Below, one piece after another: positions 16,763 to 25,466 of a DNA stretch of 64,000 nt (positions within the stretch are counted from its first letter, which is position 1; every line of letters begins with the position of its first letter). The notes below the pieces were generated by a model. It worked only from the letters and a program-made list of their open reading frames with translations, did no database searches and was not told the origin of the DNA. The translations under genes and the position numbers were made by a program. Source of the stretch: Haemophilus sp. Lineage in GTDB: Bacteria > Pseudomonadota > Gammaproteobacteria > Enterobacterales > Pasteurellaceae. The stretch spans positions 151,259-215,258 of the forward strand of contig JAHZCD010000003.1 of assembly GCA_019423025.1 (NCBI GenBank), given 5' to 3'.

Positions 16763-17986
16763 TTAATCCGGAATACGCAAAAGGCGGCAGTTACATAAAT
16801 CATCACTCTCAAATTCTGATATTTCACCTGCAACCTTATTCGGAATGGGAAATAAACGCACAGTTAGCGGTTTATTTAAGCGAAATGCCATCGTTCCCGT
16901 ATCACGCATAATCGCCGCTATGCTTTCAGCCTTAGCATTTCCTGCCACAGGAACCGTATCTAAACCGATACCACATACTGCACTATAAGTCAGTAAAGCA
17001 CGAATATCAAAATAGTGTTTTTGCGTCCCTTCGGCTAAACCTAAATCTTCCGTCACAGCCAACATTAATCCGGAAAACCCAACCAATGGCACTCGTTGGA
17101 TTGATTTAAACACTTTTGTCAGTAAGGCAGAAACCTCGACTGAACCAGCTGCACCAAAATAAGGCAATCCCATTAATTCATAGATTTTTGTCATGGATGA
17201 ACAATTTTTTGATGGAGCCGCCGAACTATCGATACCTGCAAATTCAAATTCACCTGATAATTTGACCGCACTTAACATCTCTAATACTTGATCTACATGA
17301 TATTGCAGCGCTTGCGACATCGCTCGATAACAATCCGCATAAAATTGATTATGAGACGATTTTGGTACAGATTTTAATACTTCGACTAATAAATCGGGTG
17401 TTTCTAACCCAATGACAAAACTATTTGGTAAATGACTTAGATGATAACCGGCAGGGAAATAAGGAATAAATGGCTTGCAGTTAAAATTCACCGTAAAGTT
17501 AAAATTACCTTCGCCACGTGGTGTGATATTTGCAATTCGTTGTACCGCATAAACAGATTGCTCGATAAGTTCATTATCTAACACGCCATTTTTATCTAAT
17601 GGCACATTAACACAAGCATTACACAAGTCGCCATAAGCTGCGATTAGCTCTGGCAATAACGCAATTTCCTCTTTGTTTCTCGCCGCACCTATCGCAAATC
17701 GAAGACGAATGCCACTTTCATTAAATTTATTCAGTAACTCTGTTAAATACTGCAAATCAGCTTTTGCTGTTTCCAAATTGGTTAAATCCAAATACTCACC
17801 AAAAGGATTGGTAATTACTCGAATCGATTGCAAGGTATAACCTGCTTTCTGCACAGCTGGCAATAACAAATCCACATCACGTTTTACCGAATAAAGGGCG
17901 TCTTCCCATTGCGTTTTATCTTTATGTAACGTCAGAAAAAAACTTATGGTACGAAGACGACATAATTCCTTATTTTTATAATCCAT
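16763..17986 (-). CDS. DUF711 family protein
   Basis: The 407-residue protein belongs to the DUF711 (UPF0210-related) group, recognised from AGIDSSAAPSKNCSSM, the GLAEGTQKHYFDIRALLTYSAVCGIGLDTVP block and the C-terminal CRLLRIPD. Function is not established, although the fold is related to a pyruvate-formate-lyase-like group. The ATG at 17986 has AAGGG six bases upstream; an ATG at 18001 is possible. It lies 30 bases after purD on the same strand and is probably co-transcribed with it, which hints at a nucleotide or one-carbon link, though that is only context. Confidence 0.82.
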   Translation of the reverse strand: MDYKNKELCRLRTISFFLTLHKDKTQWEDALYSVKRDVDLLLPAVQKAGYTLQSIRVITNPFGEYLDLTNLETAKADLQYLTELLNKFNESGIRLRFAIGAARNKEEIALLPELIAAYGDLCNACVNVPLDKNGVLDNELIEQSVYAVQRIANITPRGEGNFNFTVNFNCKPFIPYFPAGYHLSHLPNSFVIGLETPDLLVEVLKSVPKSSHNQFYADCYRAMSQALQYHVDQVLEMLSAVKLSGEFEFAGIDSSAAPSKNCSSMTKIYELMGLPYFGAAGSVEVSALLTKVFKSIQRVPLVGFSGLMLAVTEDLGLAEGTQKHYFDIRALLTYSAVCGIGLDTVPVAGNAKAESIAAIMRDTGTMAFRLNKPLTVRLFPIPNKVAGEISEFESDDLCNCRLLRIPD

Positions 17987-18016
17987 TCGAGCCCTTACCA
18001 TTAAAGTAGTTAATTT

Positions 18017-19300
18017 TTATTGTTCACGAGCGACGGCACGATGACCAATATCTCGACGATAAAAACGTCCTGCCCATTGAATTTGCTCAGCAAGCTTTAA
18101 GGCTTTTTGTTGTGCTTCAAATACACTTTCGCCTAACGCTGTAGCACAAAGCACGCGACCGCCATTCGTAACTAATTTGCCTTCTTTTTCTGCGACACCA
18201 GCCAAGAAAACTTTCTCATTTTCGACCGCACTTTGTGGTAAACCGCTAATCACATCGCCTTTACGATAATCGCCTGGATAGCCTTCCGCGGCTAACACAA
18301 TACCTAAGGACGCTTTTGGATTCCATTGGGATTTCACTTCATCCAATTTTCCCTCGCAAGCTTTAAGGCAAAGCTCAACGAGATCTGATTCGAGGCGTAG
18401 CATAATCGGTTGCGTTTCCGGATCGCCAAAACGGCAGTTAAATTCAATTACTTTCGGCTGACCATTTGGCATGATCATTAATCCCGCATACAAGAAACCT
18501 GTGTAAACATTGCCTTCTGCCGCCATACCATTAACCGTTGGATAAATCACTTCACGTATAATGCGATCATGAATTTCAGGTGTCACCACTGGTGCAGGCG
18601 AATACGCTCCCATGCCACCTGTATTCAAACCTGTATCATTTTCGCCCACGCGTTTATGATCTTGACTGGTTGCCATAGGCTCAACGTTTTTACCGTCCAC
18701 CATGACGATAAAGCTGGCTTCTTCGCCATCTAAAAACTCTTCAATCACCACTCGGCTACCCGCTTCACCAAAGGCATTACCTGAAAGCATATCACGCACA
18801 GCCTCTTCCGCTTCTTGCAATGTCATTGCAACGATTACGCCTTTGCCCGCTGCCAAACCATCCGCTTTTACGACAATTGGCGCGCCTTTCTCACGCAAGT
18901 ACGCTAACGCAGGTTCTACTTCGGTGAAGTTTTGATATTCTGCCGTTGGGATTTTATGACGAGCGAGGAAATCTTTGGTAAATGCTTTTGAACCTTCCAA
19001 TTGTGCAGCCGCTTGAGTTGGGCCAAAAATTTTCAATCCAGCCGCCCGAAATACATCAACCACACCAATCACTAATGGAGCTTCAGGGCCAACAATGGTT
19101 AATCCAATTCGTTTATCTTGAGCAAATTTCACTAAGGCAGGGATATCTGTCGCAGAAATATTTACGTTTTCTACTTTGTGTTCCAATGCTGTACCCGCAT
19201 TGCCCGGTGCGACAAAAACTTTGTCCGCTAATGGAGATTGTGCAGCTTTCCAAGCCAAGGCGTGTTCACGACCGCCATTTCCTATGATGAGGATGTTCAT
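18017..19300 (-). CDS. purD: Phosphoribosylamine-glycine ligase
   Basis: PurD joins glycine to phosphoribosylamine with ATP, the second step of purine synthesis. The 427 residues show the N-terminal GNGGREHALAW, the ATP-grasp core VVKADGLAAGKGVIVA and the FNCRFGDPETQ metal and ATP-site motif. AAGGACT precedes the ATG. It follows purH, separated by a 183-base gap filled with palindromic repeats. An uptake signal lies inside near 18227. Confidence 0.97.
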   Translation of the reverse strand: MNILIIGNGGREHALAWKAAQSPLADKVFVAPGNAGTALEHKVENVNISATDIPALVKFAQDKRIGLTIVGPEAPLVIGVVDVFRAAGLKIFGPTQAAAQLEGSKAFTKDFLARHKIPTAEYQNFTEVEPALAYLREKGAPIVVKADGLAAGKGVIVAMTLQEAEEAVRDMLSGNAFGEAGSRVVIEEFLDGEEASFIVMVDGKNVEPMATSQDHKRVGENDTGLNTGGMGAYSPAPVVTPEIHDRIIREVIYPTVNGMAAEGNVYTGFLYAGLMIMPNGQPKVIEFNCRFGDPETQPIMLRLESDLVELCLKACEGKLDEVKSQWNPKASLGIVLAAEGYPGDYRKGDVISGLPQSAVENEKVFLAGVAEKEGKLVTNGGRVLCATALGESVFEAQQKALKLAEQIQWAGRFYRRDIGHRAVAREQ

Positions 19301-19357
19301 GTTATAGTCCTTGCGTATGCCTAATTTAAAAAAGTGCGGCTATTTTTTCCTGTAATT

Positions 19358-19470
19358 CCCCCTCTTTTGTAAAGAGGGGGCTAGGGGGAGATTTAAACGA
19401 TATTGAATTTAGTATGAGCTTGAGATCAATTCTGCCAAATCTCCCCTTCCCCTCTTTGCTAAAGAGGGGG
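19358..19470. repeat. Pair of near-identical palindromes in an inverted array
   Basis: Two almost identical hairpins, CCCCCTCTTT/AAAGAGGGGG (19358-19380) and TCCCCTCTTT/AAAGAGGGGG (19448-19470), flank about 65 bases. Next to them are CTAGGGGGAGATTTA (19381-19395) and AAATCTCCCC (19437-19446), which are inverted relative to each other. The whole block resembles a REP-like or MITE-like non-coding element in the purH-purD gap. Confidence 0.8.
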
Positions 19471-19483
19471 ATAGTTAGATAAA

Positions 19484-21082
19484 TTAATGTCTAAAATGAC
19501 GCATTCCAGTTAATACCATCACCATATTATGTTCATCCGCTGCATCGATGACTTCTTGATCGCGCATTGAACCACCTGGATGGATAACACATTGAATTCC
19601 CACTTTCGCCGCTGCATCAATACCGTCACGGAATGGGAAAAACGCATCAGATGCCATTACACAACCGGCTACGGTTAAACCTTCATCCTGAGCCTTAATG
19701 CCCGCAATCTTCGCAGAATATACGCGGCTCATTTGGCCAGCACCGATGCCGATAGTTTGATTATCTTTAGCATAAACAATGGCATTAGATTTCACAAATT
19801 TTGCTACTTTCCAGCAGAACAGTAAGTCTTTTAGTTCTTGTTCAGTTGGCTGACGTTTACTTACCACTTTTAAGTCATCCACGCCAACCATGCCTAAATC
19901 CGCATCTTGTACTAATAAACCGCCGTTTACACGTTTGAAATCTAAACGCTCGGAACGAGAAGTCCATTCACCACATTCAAGCAAACGAACATTTTTCTTA
20001 CGTTTCACCACTTCTTGTGCTTCAGCAGAAACTTTCGGTGCAATAATCACTTCAACGAATTGACGCTCCACAATTTCATTCGCGGTTTTTTCGTCTAATT
20101 CACGGTTGAACGCAATAATGCCGCCAAATGCAGACGTTGGATCGGTTTGGTAAGCACGGTTATAAGCTTCTAAAATATCTTTACCTAAAGCCACACCGCA
20201 TGGATTTGCATGTTTAACGATCACGCAAGCCGGCTCATCAAATTCTTTCACGCATTCAAGTGCTGCATCGGTGTCAGCAATATTATTGTAAGACAAGGCC
20301 TTACCTTGTAATTGATGAGCGGTGGCTACGCTCGCTTCTTTCACATTTAAATCAACGTAGAAAGCCGCATTTTGATGGGAGTTTTCGCCGTAACGCATGG
20401 TTTGTTTGCGCACGAAGTTAAGGTTTAAAGTACGTGGGAATTGACCGCACTTCGCATTCGCGTCTTCTTCCTCTGCCACATGATACGGTTTCACCATTTG
20501 TCCAAAATAGTTGGCAATCATAGAATCATATTGAGCGGTATGTTCAAATGCTTTAATCGCAAGGTCAAAACGAGTTTCAAGCGTTAGGCTGTTGTGGTGT
20601 TTATCCATTTCAGCAAGAATGGCGTTAAAATCATGATTATTCACCACGATCGCCACATCTTTGTGGTTTTTCGCGGCAGAACGCACCATGGTTGGTCCAC
20701 CAATATCGATATTTTCTACTGCATCAGCCAAGGTGCAATCCGGTTTAGCCACGGTGGCGGCAAATGGATATAAATTCACAACGACCATATCAATGCCTTC
20801 GATACCATGTTGCTGCATGATAGCGTCATCTGTACCACGACGGCCAAGAATCCCGCCATGTACTTTGGGATGTAAGGTTTTCACGCGACCGTCCATCATT
20901 TCTGGGAATTCCGTATAATCAGACACTTCTGTCACTGGCAAACCATGTTGTTCCAATAATTTTGCGGTACCGCCTGTGGAAAGTAGTTTTACACCACGCT
21001 GTATTAAGCCTTGAGCAAATTCTACGATACCGGTTTTATCAGAAACACTCAGTAAAGCCTGACGAATTGGACGATCTGTCAT
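19484..21082 (-). CDS. purH: Bifunctional AICAR formyltransferase/IMP cyclohydrolase
   Basis: PurH performs the last two steps of IMP synthesis. The 532-residue length matches. The N-terminal IMP cyclohydrolase domain has ALLSVSDKTGIVEFA and LSTGGTAKLL; the C-terminal formyltransferase domain includes KHANPCGVA and the end motif DAFFPFRDGIDAAAK with VIHPGGSMRD. GGAAAA precedes the ATG. First gene of purH-purD-DUF711. A PurR box and -10 element lie upstream, so purine-dependent repression is likely. Confidence 0.98.
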   Translation of the reverse strand: MTDRPIRQALLSVSDKTGIVEFAQGLIQRGVKLLSTGGTAKLLEQHGLPVTEVSDYTEFPEMMDGRVKTLHPKVHGGILGRRGTDDAIMQQHGIEGIDMVVVNLYPFAATVAKPDCTLADAVENIDIGGPTMVRSAAKNHKDVAIVVNNHDFNAILAEMDKHHNSLTLETRFDLAIKAFEHTAQYDSMIANYFGQMVKPYHVAEEEDANAKCGQFPRTLNLNFVRKQTMRYGENSHQNAAFYVDLNVKEASVATAHQLQGKALSYNNIADTDAALECVKEFDEPACVIVKHANPCGVALGKDILEAYNRAYQTDPTSAFGGIIAFNRELDEKTANEIVERQFVEVIIAPKVSAEAQEVVKRKKNVRLLECGEWTSRSERLDFKRVNGGLLVQDADLGMVGVDDLKVVSKRQPTEQELKDLLFCWKVAKFVKSNAIVYAKDNQTIGIGAGQMSRVYSAKIAGIKAQDEGLTVAGCVMASDAFFPFRDGIDAAAKVGIQCVIHPGGSMRDQEVIDAADEHNMVMVLTGMRHFRH

Positions 21083-21124
21083 TACATTTTCCTTTCATTA
21101 AATGGTTAAAAATAAGCGGGTGGA

Positions 21125-21146
21125 ATTATAGCGCAAACGTTTGCCT
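21125..21146 (-). promoter_or_regulatory. purH -10 element and PurR box
   Basis: TATAAT (complement of 21125-21130) abuts the palindrome GCGCAAACGTTTGCCT (21131-21146), a 14 of 16 match to the PurR operator ACGCAAACGTTTGCGT. The box lies in the spacer of the promoter, about 50 bases before purH, so PurR would block polymerase. Confidence 0.8.
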
Positions 21147-21173
21147 TTATATAGAAAAAATTTTTCTGGTAAG

Positions 21174-21189
21174 CGCACTTAAAAGTGCG
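21174..21189. repeat. Inverted uptake-signal half sites
   Basis: CGCACTT and AAGTGCG face each other across two bases upstream of the purH promoter. The right half continues as a full uptake signal AAGTGCGGT. It is a compact palindrome and not followed by a T run that would suggest a terminator. Confidence 0.5.
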
Positions 21190-21214
21190 GTGATTTATTT
21201 AAACGATTTTAAAA

Positions 21215-21238
21215 ATAAAAAAGCCCGCGAATGCGGGC
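21215..21238 (-). terminator. doxX terminator
   Basis: On the minus strand GCCCGC/GCGGGC with a 4-base loop is followed by a T run directly after the doxX stop. Confidence 0.85.
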
Positions 21239-21260
21239 AATAAATGAATGAGATAATTGA

Positions 21261-21659
21261 TTAACGTTTGCGATTGTCTAGAGAAAATGCACCAGCACCC
21301 GCAAACACAAAATAGAAGAACACGAGAGAGTAAAGTAAAGCAAGTTCACCACCATTCGCGATTGGGAAGAATAAATTCCCTTGACCAGCTGCGTGCATAA
21401 AGAAATACGCATAAGCCATTTGACCTGAAAGAATAAATGCCGCTGGGCGAACAAATAAACCTAAAATTAATAGGATTGAACCGACAATCTCAATTACCCC
21501 ACCGACAATCATCAGTGGATCACCCACAGCGCCGTTACCGCCCGTCATCGAAATTGGGAATTCCCAGAATTTCGCTGTGCCGTGTAAGATAAACATATAC
21601 GCAGCGACGATACGTAATAAAGCTAAAACATACGGAGAGTATTTTTCTAAGTTTTTCAT
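21261..21659 (-). CDS. DoxX family inner-membrane protein
   Basis: This 132-residue four-helix membrane protein belongs to the DoxX/YqjF family. Typical features are the N-terminal LRIVAAYMFILHGTAKFWEF, GGVIEIVGSILLILGLFVRPAAF, and a C-terminal FFYFVFAGAGAFSLD. Members are linked to redox and thiol metabolism in some bacteria; here the role is unknown. It lies downstream of dsbD on the same strand. Its ribosome binding site AGGAAAA is part of the right arm of a long leader hairpin (see that entry), so translation may be regulated. Confidence 0.85.
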   Translation of the reverse strand: MKNLEKYSPYVLALLRIVAAYMFILHGTAKFWEFPISMTGGNGAVGDPLMIVGGVIEIVGSILLILGLFVRPAAFILSGQMAYAYFFMHAAGQGNLFFPIANGGELALLYSLVFFYFVFAGAGAFSLDNRKR

Positions 21660-21664
21660 AAAGT

Positions 21665-21770
21665 TTTCCTAATAAAAATAAAAAGTGATTTGAGAACGGG
21701 GTATATATTAATGATTAACTCAAAGCCAAACAATACCTCAAATCGAAAAGGACTTTTTACGATTAGGAAA
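21665..21770 (-). promoter_or_regulatory. Long leader hairpin covering the doxX ribosome binding site
   Basis: Three nested complementary pairs span the dsbD-doxX gap on the transcript: TTTCCTAAT/ATTAGGAAA (outer), TAAAAAGT/ACTTTTTA (middle) and GATTTGAG/CTCAAATC (inner), 25 bp in total, with loops of uneven size. The right outer arm is the doxX Shine-Dalgarno AGGAAA. A regulatory RNA structure is an inference from the sequence. Confidence 0.65.
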
Positions 21771-21775
21771 TAATC

Positions 21776-23542
21776 TTACGCTTTACTGATTTTCTCAATC
21801 CATTGTAAAAACTCAACGGGCGGCATAAATCCGTTAACACGACTCCCCTCAATTTCTTTTCCATCTCGGTTAAAGAACAAAATAGTCGGTAAACCTAACA
21901 CTTTATATTTTGTCATCAAAGCACGGTTTTCTTCGGAGTTTTTTGTCATATCAACTTGAAGAAGCAGCATGTTGCCAAAGGCTTTTTGTACACTAGGATC
22001 GCTAAATGTTTCTTTTTCAAACTCTTTACAAGCCACACACCAATCCGCATAAAGATCGAGCATCACAAGTGGTTTGTTATTTTCAGCAAGTGCTTGTTGC
22101 AATTCAGCTTCGCTTTTCACTTTCTTAAATTCAACATGAGAAACCGCCTTATTTTCTACCGCACTTGGTGCTTGGTTTTCGCCCCAAACCCAAGTTTGAA
22201 GCGGTTTAACACTAATCATTGCAGCCACTAAAAAGAAAATTCGGAATACCCAACCGGTGCCATTTTTTGGCATTTGGAAAGCAAACCAAATGAAAAATGC
22301 AGTACCCAGCATCGCCCATAATCTTGGTGTCCATTCATCCGGCAAAATACGAGAAATTAAGAATACCGGTAACGCGAGCATCACAAAGCCAAAGAGCTTT
22401 TTGACGGTTTCCATCCACATGCCTGATTTAGGCAGGATTTTATTCCCAAATAAAGTGATTAAAATCAGCGGTACGCCCATGCCCAACGCAAGCAAATAAA
22501 GCGTGATCGCGCCAGTAAATAAATCCCCACTCTGCGCCACATAAAGCAATGCGCCAGAAAGCGGTGCTGACGTACAAGGCGAAGCCACAAGCCCTGCAAT
22601 CATCCCCATTAAGAACACGCCACCAAAGGCTCCAGCTTTTTGCTGTTGGCTAAGTAAAGACAGTTTTGTTTGTAAGGAGCTTGGAAGCTGTAAAGTGAAT
22701 ACACCGAACATCGACAACGCTAACAAGACAAAGATGATTGATAAGCCAATCATCACGTAAGGATGTTGTAACGCCACTTGGAATGGCAAACCAATTGCAG
22801 CGACAATTAAGCCTAATAAGGTATAAGTCAGCGCCATTCCCTGCACATACACAAAACTTAATGCGAAAGCGCGCCACATATTAGGGCGTTGATTTTGACC
22901 AATCACTATCGCTGAAAGCAACGGCAGCATTGGCAACACACAAGGGGTAAAAGCCAAACCTAAGCCCAATAAGAAAAAGCCCAATACGGCATATTTGCTA
23001 TTAAATAAGCTTTCCGCTAAACGATCTTGCTCAGCTTTAGGTTGTGCTGAAAGTGCGGTCGATTTTTCCGATGTTTTTTCAGTATTAGCAAGCTGTGCGA
23101 TAGGTAAATCGGCTACTTTGATTTCTTTCACTTCAGGCGGATAACAAAAGCCCGATGTACAACCTTGGTAAGCAATTTCAACCACATCTTCGGCTTTTAA
23201 TGGCGGGTGACTTGCTTTAAAAATAGCTTGCACAGGCTTTTTGAAAATCTTCATCAAGCCAAAATAAGGATCGTTATAATCTTCAGGTGAAATAGAAAAT
23301 GTCGGCACATCAAATGATGAGGTTTCCTCTTGGTTGAGCTTCACGGAAATTTTCTCTTGATAGAGATAATAGCCTTCTGCAATAGACCAATTGACGATCA
23401 CATTTTCTTGATTCTCGCTTTTCGCAGCTGAAAATTGAAAAGCTTCATCCACAGGTAAGAAAGCCGGTTTCTTATCAAAAAGACCGGCTTGAGTGGAAAG
23501 TGCGGTAAAAATAAAAAATAAAAAAAGAAGAATTCGCTTCAT
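21776..23542 (-). CDS. dsbD: Thiol:disulfide interchange protein DsbD
   Basis: DsbD moves electrons from cytoplasmic thioredoxin to the periplasm to keep DsbC and cytochrome c apoproteins reduced. The roughly 588 residues show all three modules: a signal peptide and alpha domain with CTSGFCYPP, an eight-helix beta domain with FTPCVLP and SPCTSAP cysteines, and a C-terminal thioredoxin-like gamma domain with WCVACK. Two adjacent ATGs (23545 and 23542) share the GGAA ribosome binding site; the second has better spacing. An uptake signal lies within the signal-peptide region near 23506. Confidence 0.96.
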   Translation of the reverse strand: MKRILLFLFFIFTALSTQAGLFDKKPAFLPVDEAFQFSAAKSENQENVIVNWSIAEGYYLYQEKISVKLNQEETSSFDVPTFSISPEDYNDPYFGLMKIFKKPVQAIFKASHPPLKAEDVVEIAYQGCTSGFCYPPEVKEIKVADLPIAQLANTEKTSEKSTALSAQPKAEQDRLAESLFNSKYAVLGFFLLGLGLAFTPCVLPMLPLLSAIVIGQNQRPNMWRAFALSFVYVQGMALTYTLLGLIVAAIGLPFQVALQHPYVMIGLSIIFVLLALSMFGVFTLQLPSSLQTKLSLLSQQQKAGAFGGVFLMGMIAGLVASPCTSAPLSGALLYVAQSGDLFTGAITLYLLALGMGVPLILITLFGNKILPKSGMWMETVKKLFGFVMLALPVFLISRILPDEWTPRLWAMLGTAFFIWFAFQMPKNGTGWVFRIFFLVAAMISVKPLQTWVWGENQAPSAVENKAVSHVEFKKVKSEAELQQALAENNKPLVMLDLYADWCVACKEFEKETFSDPSVQKAFGNMLLLQVDMTKNSEENRALMTKYKVLGLPTILFFNRDGKEIEGSRVNGFMPPVEFLQWIEKISKA

Positions 23543-23604
23543 CATAAAGTTCCAACTATTGTTCCTACTAAAATTTTAGCATAGATCAAAAGAATGTTAA
23601 TAAT

Positions 23605-23622
23605 TTATGACTTAGATCATAA
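23605..23622. promoter_or_regulatory. Palindrome between dsbD and arcA, CRP/FNR-like
   Basis: TTATGA-CTTAGA-TCATAA is a perfect 6-6-6 inverted repeat. It resembles a CRP site (TGTGA-N6-TCACA with one change per half) and less so an FNR site. The location, about 100 bases upstream of arcA, would suit regulation by either family; which one is not decided by sequence. Confidence 0.45.
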
Positions 23623-23721
23623 AATTAAATGTAATTTAAACAATGACCGCACTTTTCTGTTGTTACAGCAATGTTACAATTATAGAATATGCCCATAACA
23701 AAGAATAACAAGGAGCAACGA

Positions 23722-24435
23722 ATGGCTACCCCAAAAATTCTCATCGTGGAAGATGAAGCGGTAACCCGTAATACGTTAAAAGGAATTTTTGAAGCTGAGG
23801 GCTATGAGGTATTACAAGCACAAGATGGTGCCGAAATGTATCGTCAGTTAAGCTCAGAAACGGTTAATCTCATCGTATTAGATATCAACTTACCCGGTAA
23901 AAATGGTTTATTACTGGGCCGTGAATTACGTGAAAAAACACCTATCCCTCTGATTTTTCTCACGGGGAGAGATAATGAAGTCGATAAAATTTTAGGTTTA
24001 GAAATCGGAGCCGATGATTATCTCACTAAGCCATTTAACCCAAGAGAACTCACCATTCGTGCAAGAAATTTATTGCATCGCACCATGACATTAAATGGCA
24101 AAGAGGCCCATTTACAACGTGAGAACTATCGTTTTAATGGTTGGACACTGGATTTAAATAGTCATAATTTAATCACACCTGAAGGCGTTGAATTTAAACT
24201 GCCTCGTAGTGAATTTCGTGCCATGTTGCATTTCTGCGAAAACCCTGGCAAATTGCAAACTCGTGAAGAATTATTGCTAAAAATGACGGGACGTGAATTA
24301 AAACCACAAGATCGTACCGTGGATGTCACAATTCGCCGCATTCGAAAACATTTTGAAGATCATCCTAATACCCCAGAAATCATTGCTACCGTGCATGGTG
24401 AAGGCTATCGTTTCTGTGGTGAATTAGAAGAATAA
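23722..24435 (+). CDS. arcA: Aerobic respiration control response regulator ArcA
   Basis: ArcA is the response regulator of the ArcB/ArcA two-component system that represses aerobic metabolism when oxygen is low. With the ATG at 23722 (AAGGAGCAACG upstream) the protein is 237 residues, with the phosphoacceptor Asp54 in LIVLDINLPGKNG, the ADDYLTKPF switch motif and an OmpR-type winged helix ending near TVDVTIRRIRKHFE. The open frame starts at 23689 but the extra residues are not typical. It faces dsbD and ends at its own terminator. Confidence 0.97.
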   Translation: MATPKILIVEDEAVTRNTLKGIFEAEGYEVLQAQDGAEMYRQLSSETVNLIVLDINLPGKNGLLLGRELREKTPIPLIFLTGRDNEVDKILGLEIGADDYLTKPFNPRELTIRARNLLHRTMTLNGKEAHLQRENYRFNGWTLDLNSHNLITPEGVEFKLPRSEFRAMLHFCENPGKLQTREELLLKMTGRELKPQDRTVDVTIRRIRKHFEDHPNTPEIIATVHGEGYRFCGELEE

Positions 24436-24451
24436 TCGATCATCTAGTAAT

Positions 24452-24484
24452 AAAAGGCTGAGTCAAATCAGCCTTTTGTTTTTT
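24452..24484 (+). terminator. arcA terminator
   Basis: AAAAGGCTGA/TCAGCCTTTT with a 6-base loop and a T-rich tail follows arcA. Confidence 0.9.
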
Positions 24485-24547
24485 GCTATCCACGACGAGA
24501 TTCGGTAAAATCAACGCCAATTTACGATTAATAAACAACGGATAACA

Positions 24548-25030
24548 ATGACCAAGAAGAAAGTCAAAGTCGGCTCCAACACCATTGCGTTAAATAAACG
24601 AGCTCGACACGAATATTTTATTGAAGATGAAATTGAAGCCGGCCTTGAATTACAAGGTTGGGAAGTAAAATCAATGCGCGCAGGTAAAGCCAATATCAGC
24701 GACAGCTACATCATTTTTAAAAACGGTGACGCCTATTTATTTGGTGCAACCATTCAACCATTAAGCTTGGCTTCTACCCACGTGGTTTGCGATCCGACGC
24801 GTACGCGTAAGCTTTTATTGAATAAACGTGAACTGGATAATCTTTTCGGTAAATCAAGCCGTGATGGTTTTACCATTGTTGCCCTTTCTCTTTATTGGAA
24901 AGGTGCTTGGGCAAAGATCAAAATCGGTCTTGCGAAAGGTAAAAAACAACATGATAAACGTGATGATATTAAAGAGCGTGAATGGAAAGTAGCGAAAGAG
25001 CGTATTATGAAAAACGCACATCGTGGATAA
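24548..25030 (+). CDS. smpB: SsrA-binding protein SmpB
   Basis: SmpB binds tmRNA and brings it to stalled ribosomes for trans-translation. The 160 residues show the family core: IALNKRARHEYFIEDEIEAG, WEVKSMRAGKANISDSYI and the basic C-terminal tail with KGKKQHDKRDDIKERE. No tmRNA gene was seen in the flanking DNA. It has its own terminator downstream. Confidence 0.97.
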   Translation: MTKKKVKVGSNTIALNKRARHEYFIEDEIEAGLELQGWEVKSMRAGKANISDSYIIFKNGDAYLFGATIQPLSLASTHVVCDPTRTRKLLLNKRELDNLFGKSSRDGFTIVALSLYWKGAWAKIKIGLAKGKKQHDKRDDIKEREWKVAKERIMKNAHRG

Positions 25031-25049
25031 CTCTCCCTCCAAACTGACA

Positions 25050-25083
25050 AAATGCCTTTCAATCGAAAGGCATTTTTCTTTTT
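25050..25083 (+). terminator. smpB terminator
   Basis: An 11-bp stem AAATGCCTTTC/GAAAGGCATTT with a 4-base loop and T-rich tail. Confidence 0.9.
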
Positions 25084-25121
25084 CTCAATATGAAAAAAAT
25101 TCTCATAGCTATGAATAAAAT

Positions 25122-25154
25122 TATATTGATAATCATTATCTTTTGAATTAGTAT
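25122..25154 (+). promoter_or_regulatory. rpmE2-rpmJ2 promoter with Fur-like box
   Basis: TTGATA (25126-25131), a 17-base spacer and TAGTAT (25149-25154) form a good promoter. Overlapping the -35 is TATATTGATAATCATTATC (25122-25140), 17 of 19 matches to the Fur consensus, including a perfect GATAAT-C-ATTATC core. It fits control by a Fur-family protein; Zur is the expected regulator of these genes, so the true regulator is uncertain. Confidence 0.7.
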
Positions 25155-25190
25155 CTTCGCCCAATTCTTTTCGTTATATAAGGAGCTCTA

Positions 25191-25457
25191 ATGAAAAAAG
25201 GCATTCACCCTGAAAATTATCGTACCGTTTTATTTTACGATTCCAACGCAAAACAAGGCTTTCTCATCCGTTCTTGTGCTAAAACCAACAACACCATGAA
25301 ATGGGAAGATGGTAATGAATACCCTGTATTTATGTGCGATACCTCATCTGCTTCTCACCCATTTTATACTGGTAAAACTCGTCAAATTGGTAATGAAGGT
25401 CGTGCAAGTGAATTTGCAAGCCGTTACGGTAAATTTGGCGCATTTAAATCAAAATAG
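25191..25457 (+). CDS. rpmE2: Ribosomal protein L31, type B (zinc-free)
   Basis: The 88-residue protein matches the type B L31 (YkgM) that can replace zinc-binding L31 when zinc is scarce. It has the MKKGIHPENYRTVLFYD start and the FYTGKTRQIGNEGRASEFASRYG end; the CxxC zinc ligands of the normal L31 are missing (only isolated cysteines in IRSCAK and FMCDTS). AAGGAGCTCT precedes the ATG. rpmJ2 follows after 9 bases. Confidence 0.95.
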   Translation: MKKGIHPENYRTVLFYDSNAKQGFLIRSCAKTNNTMKWEDGNEYPVFMCDTSSASHPFYTGKTRQIGNEGRASEFASRYGKFGAFKSK

Positions 25458-25466
25458 GAATATTCA

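Noticed and set aside
19358..19470. CRISPR array or insertion sequence in the purH-purD gap
   Set aside because: There are only two hairpin units with no spacer series and no transposase; a small palindromic repeat fits better.
25050..25190. tmRNA next to smpB
   Set aside because: No tmRNA-like ends or ANDEN-like tag coding region found; the gap holds a terminator and the rpmE2 promoter.
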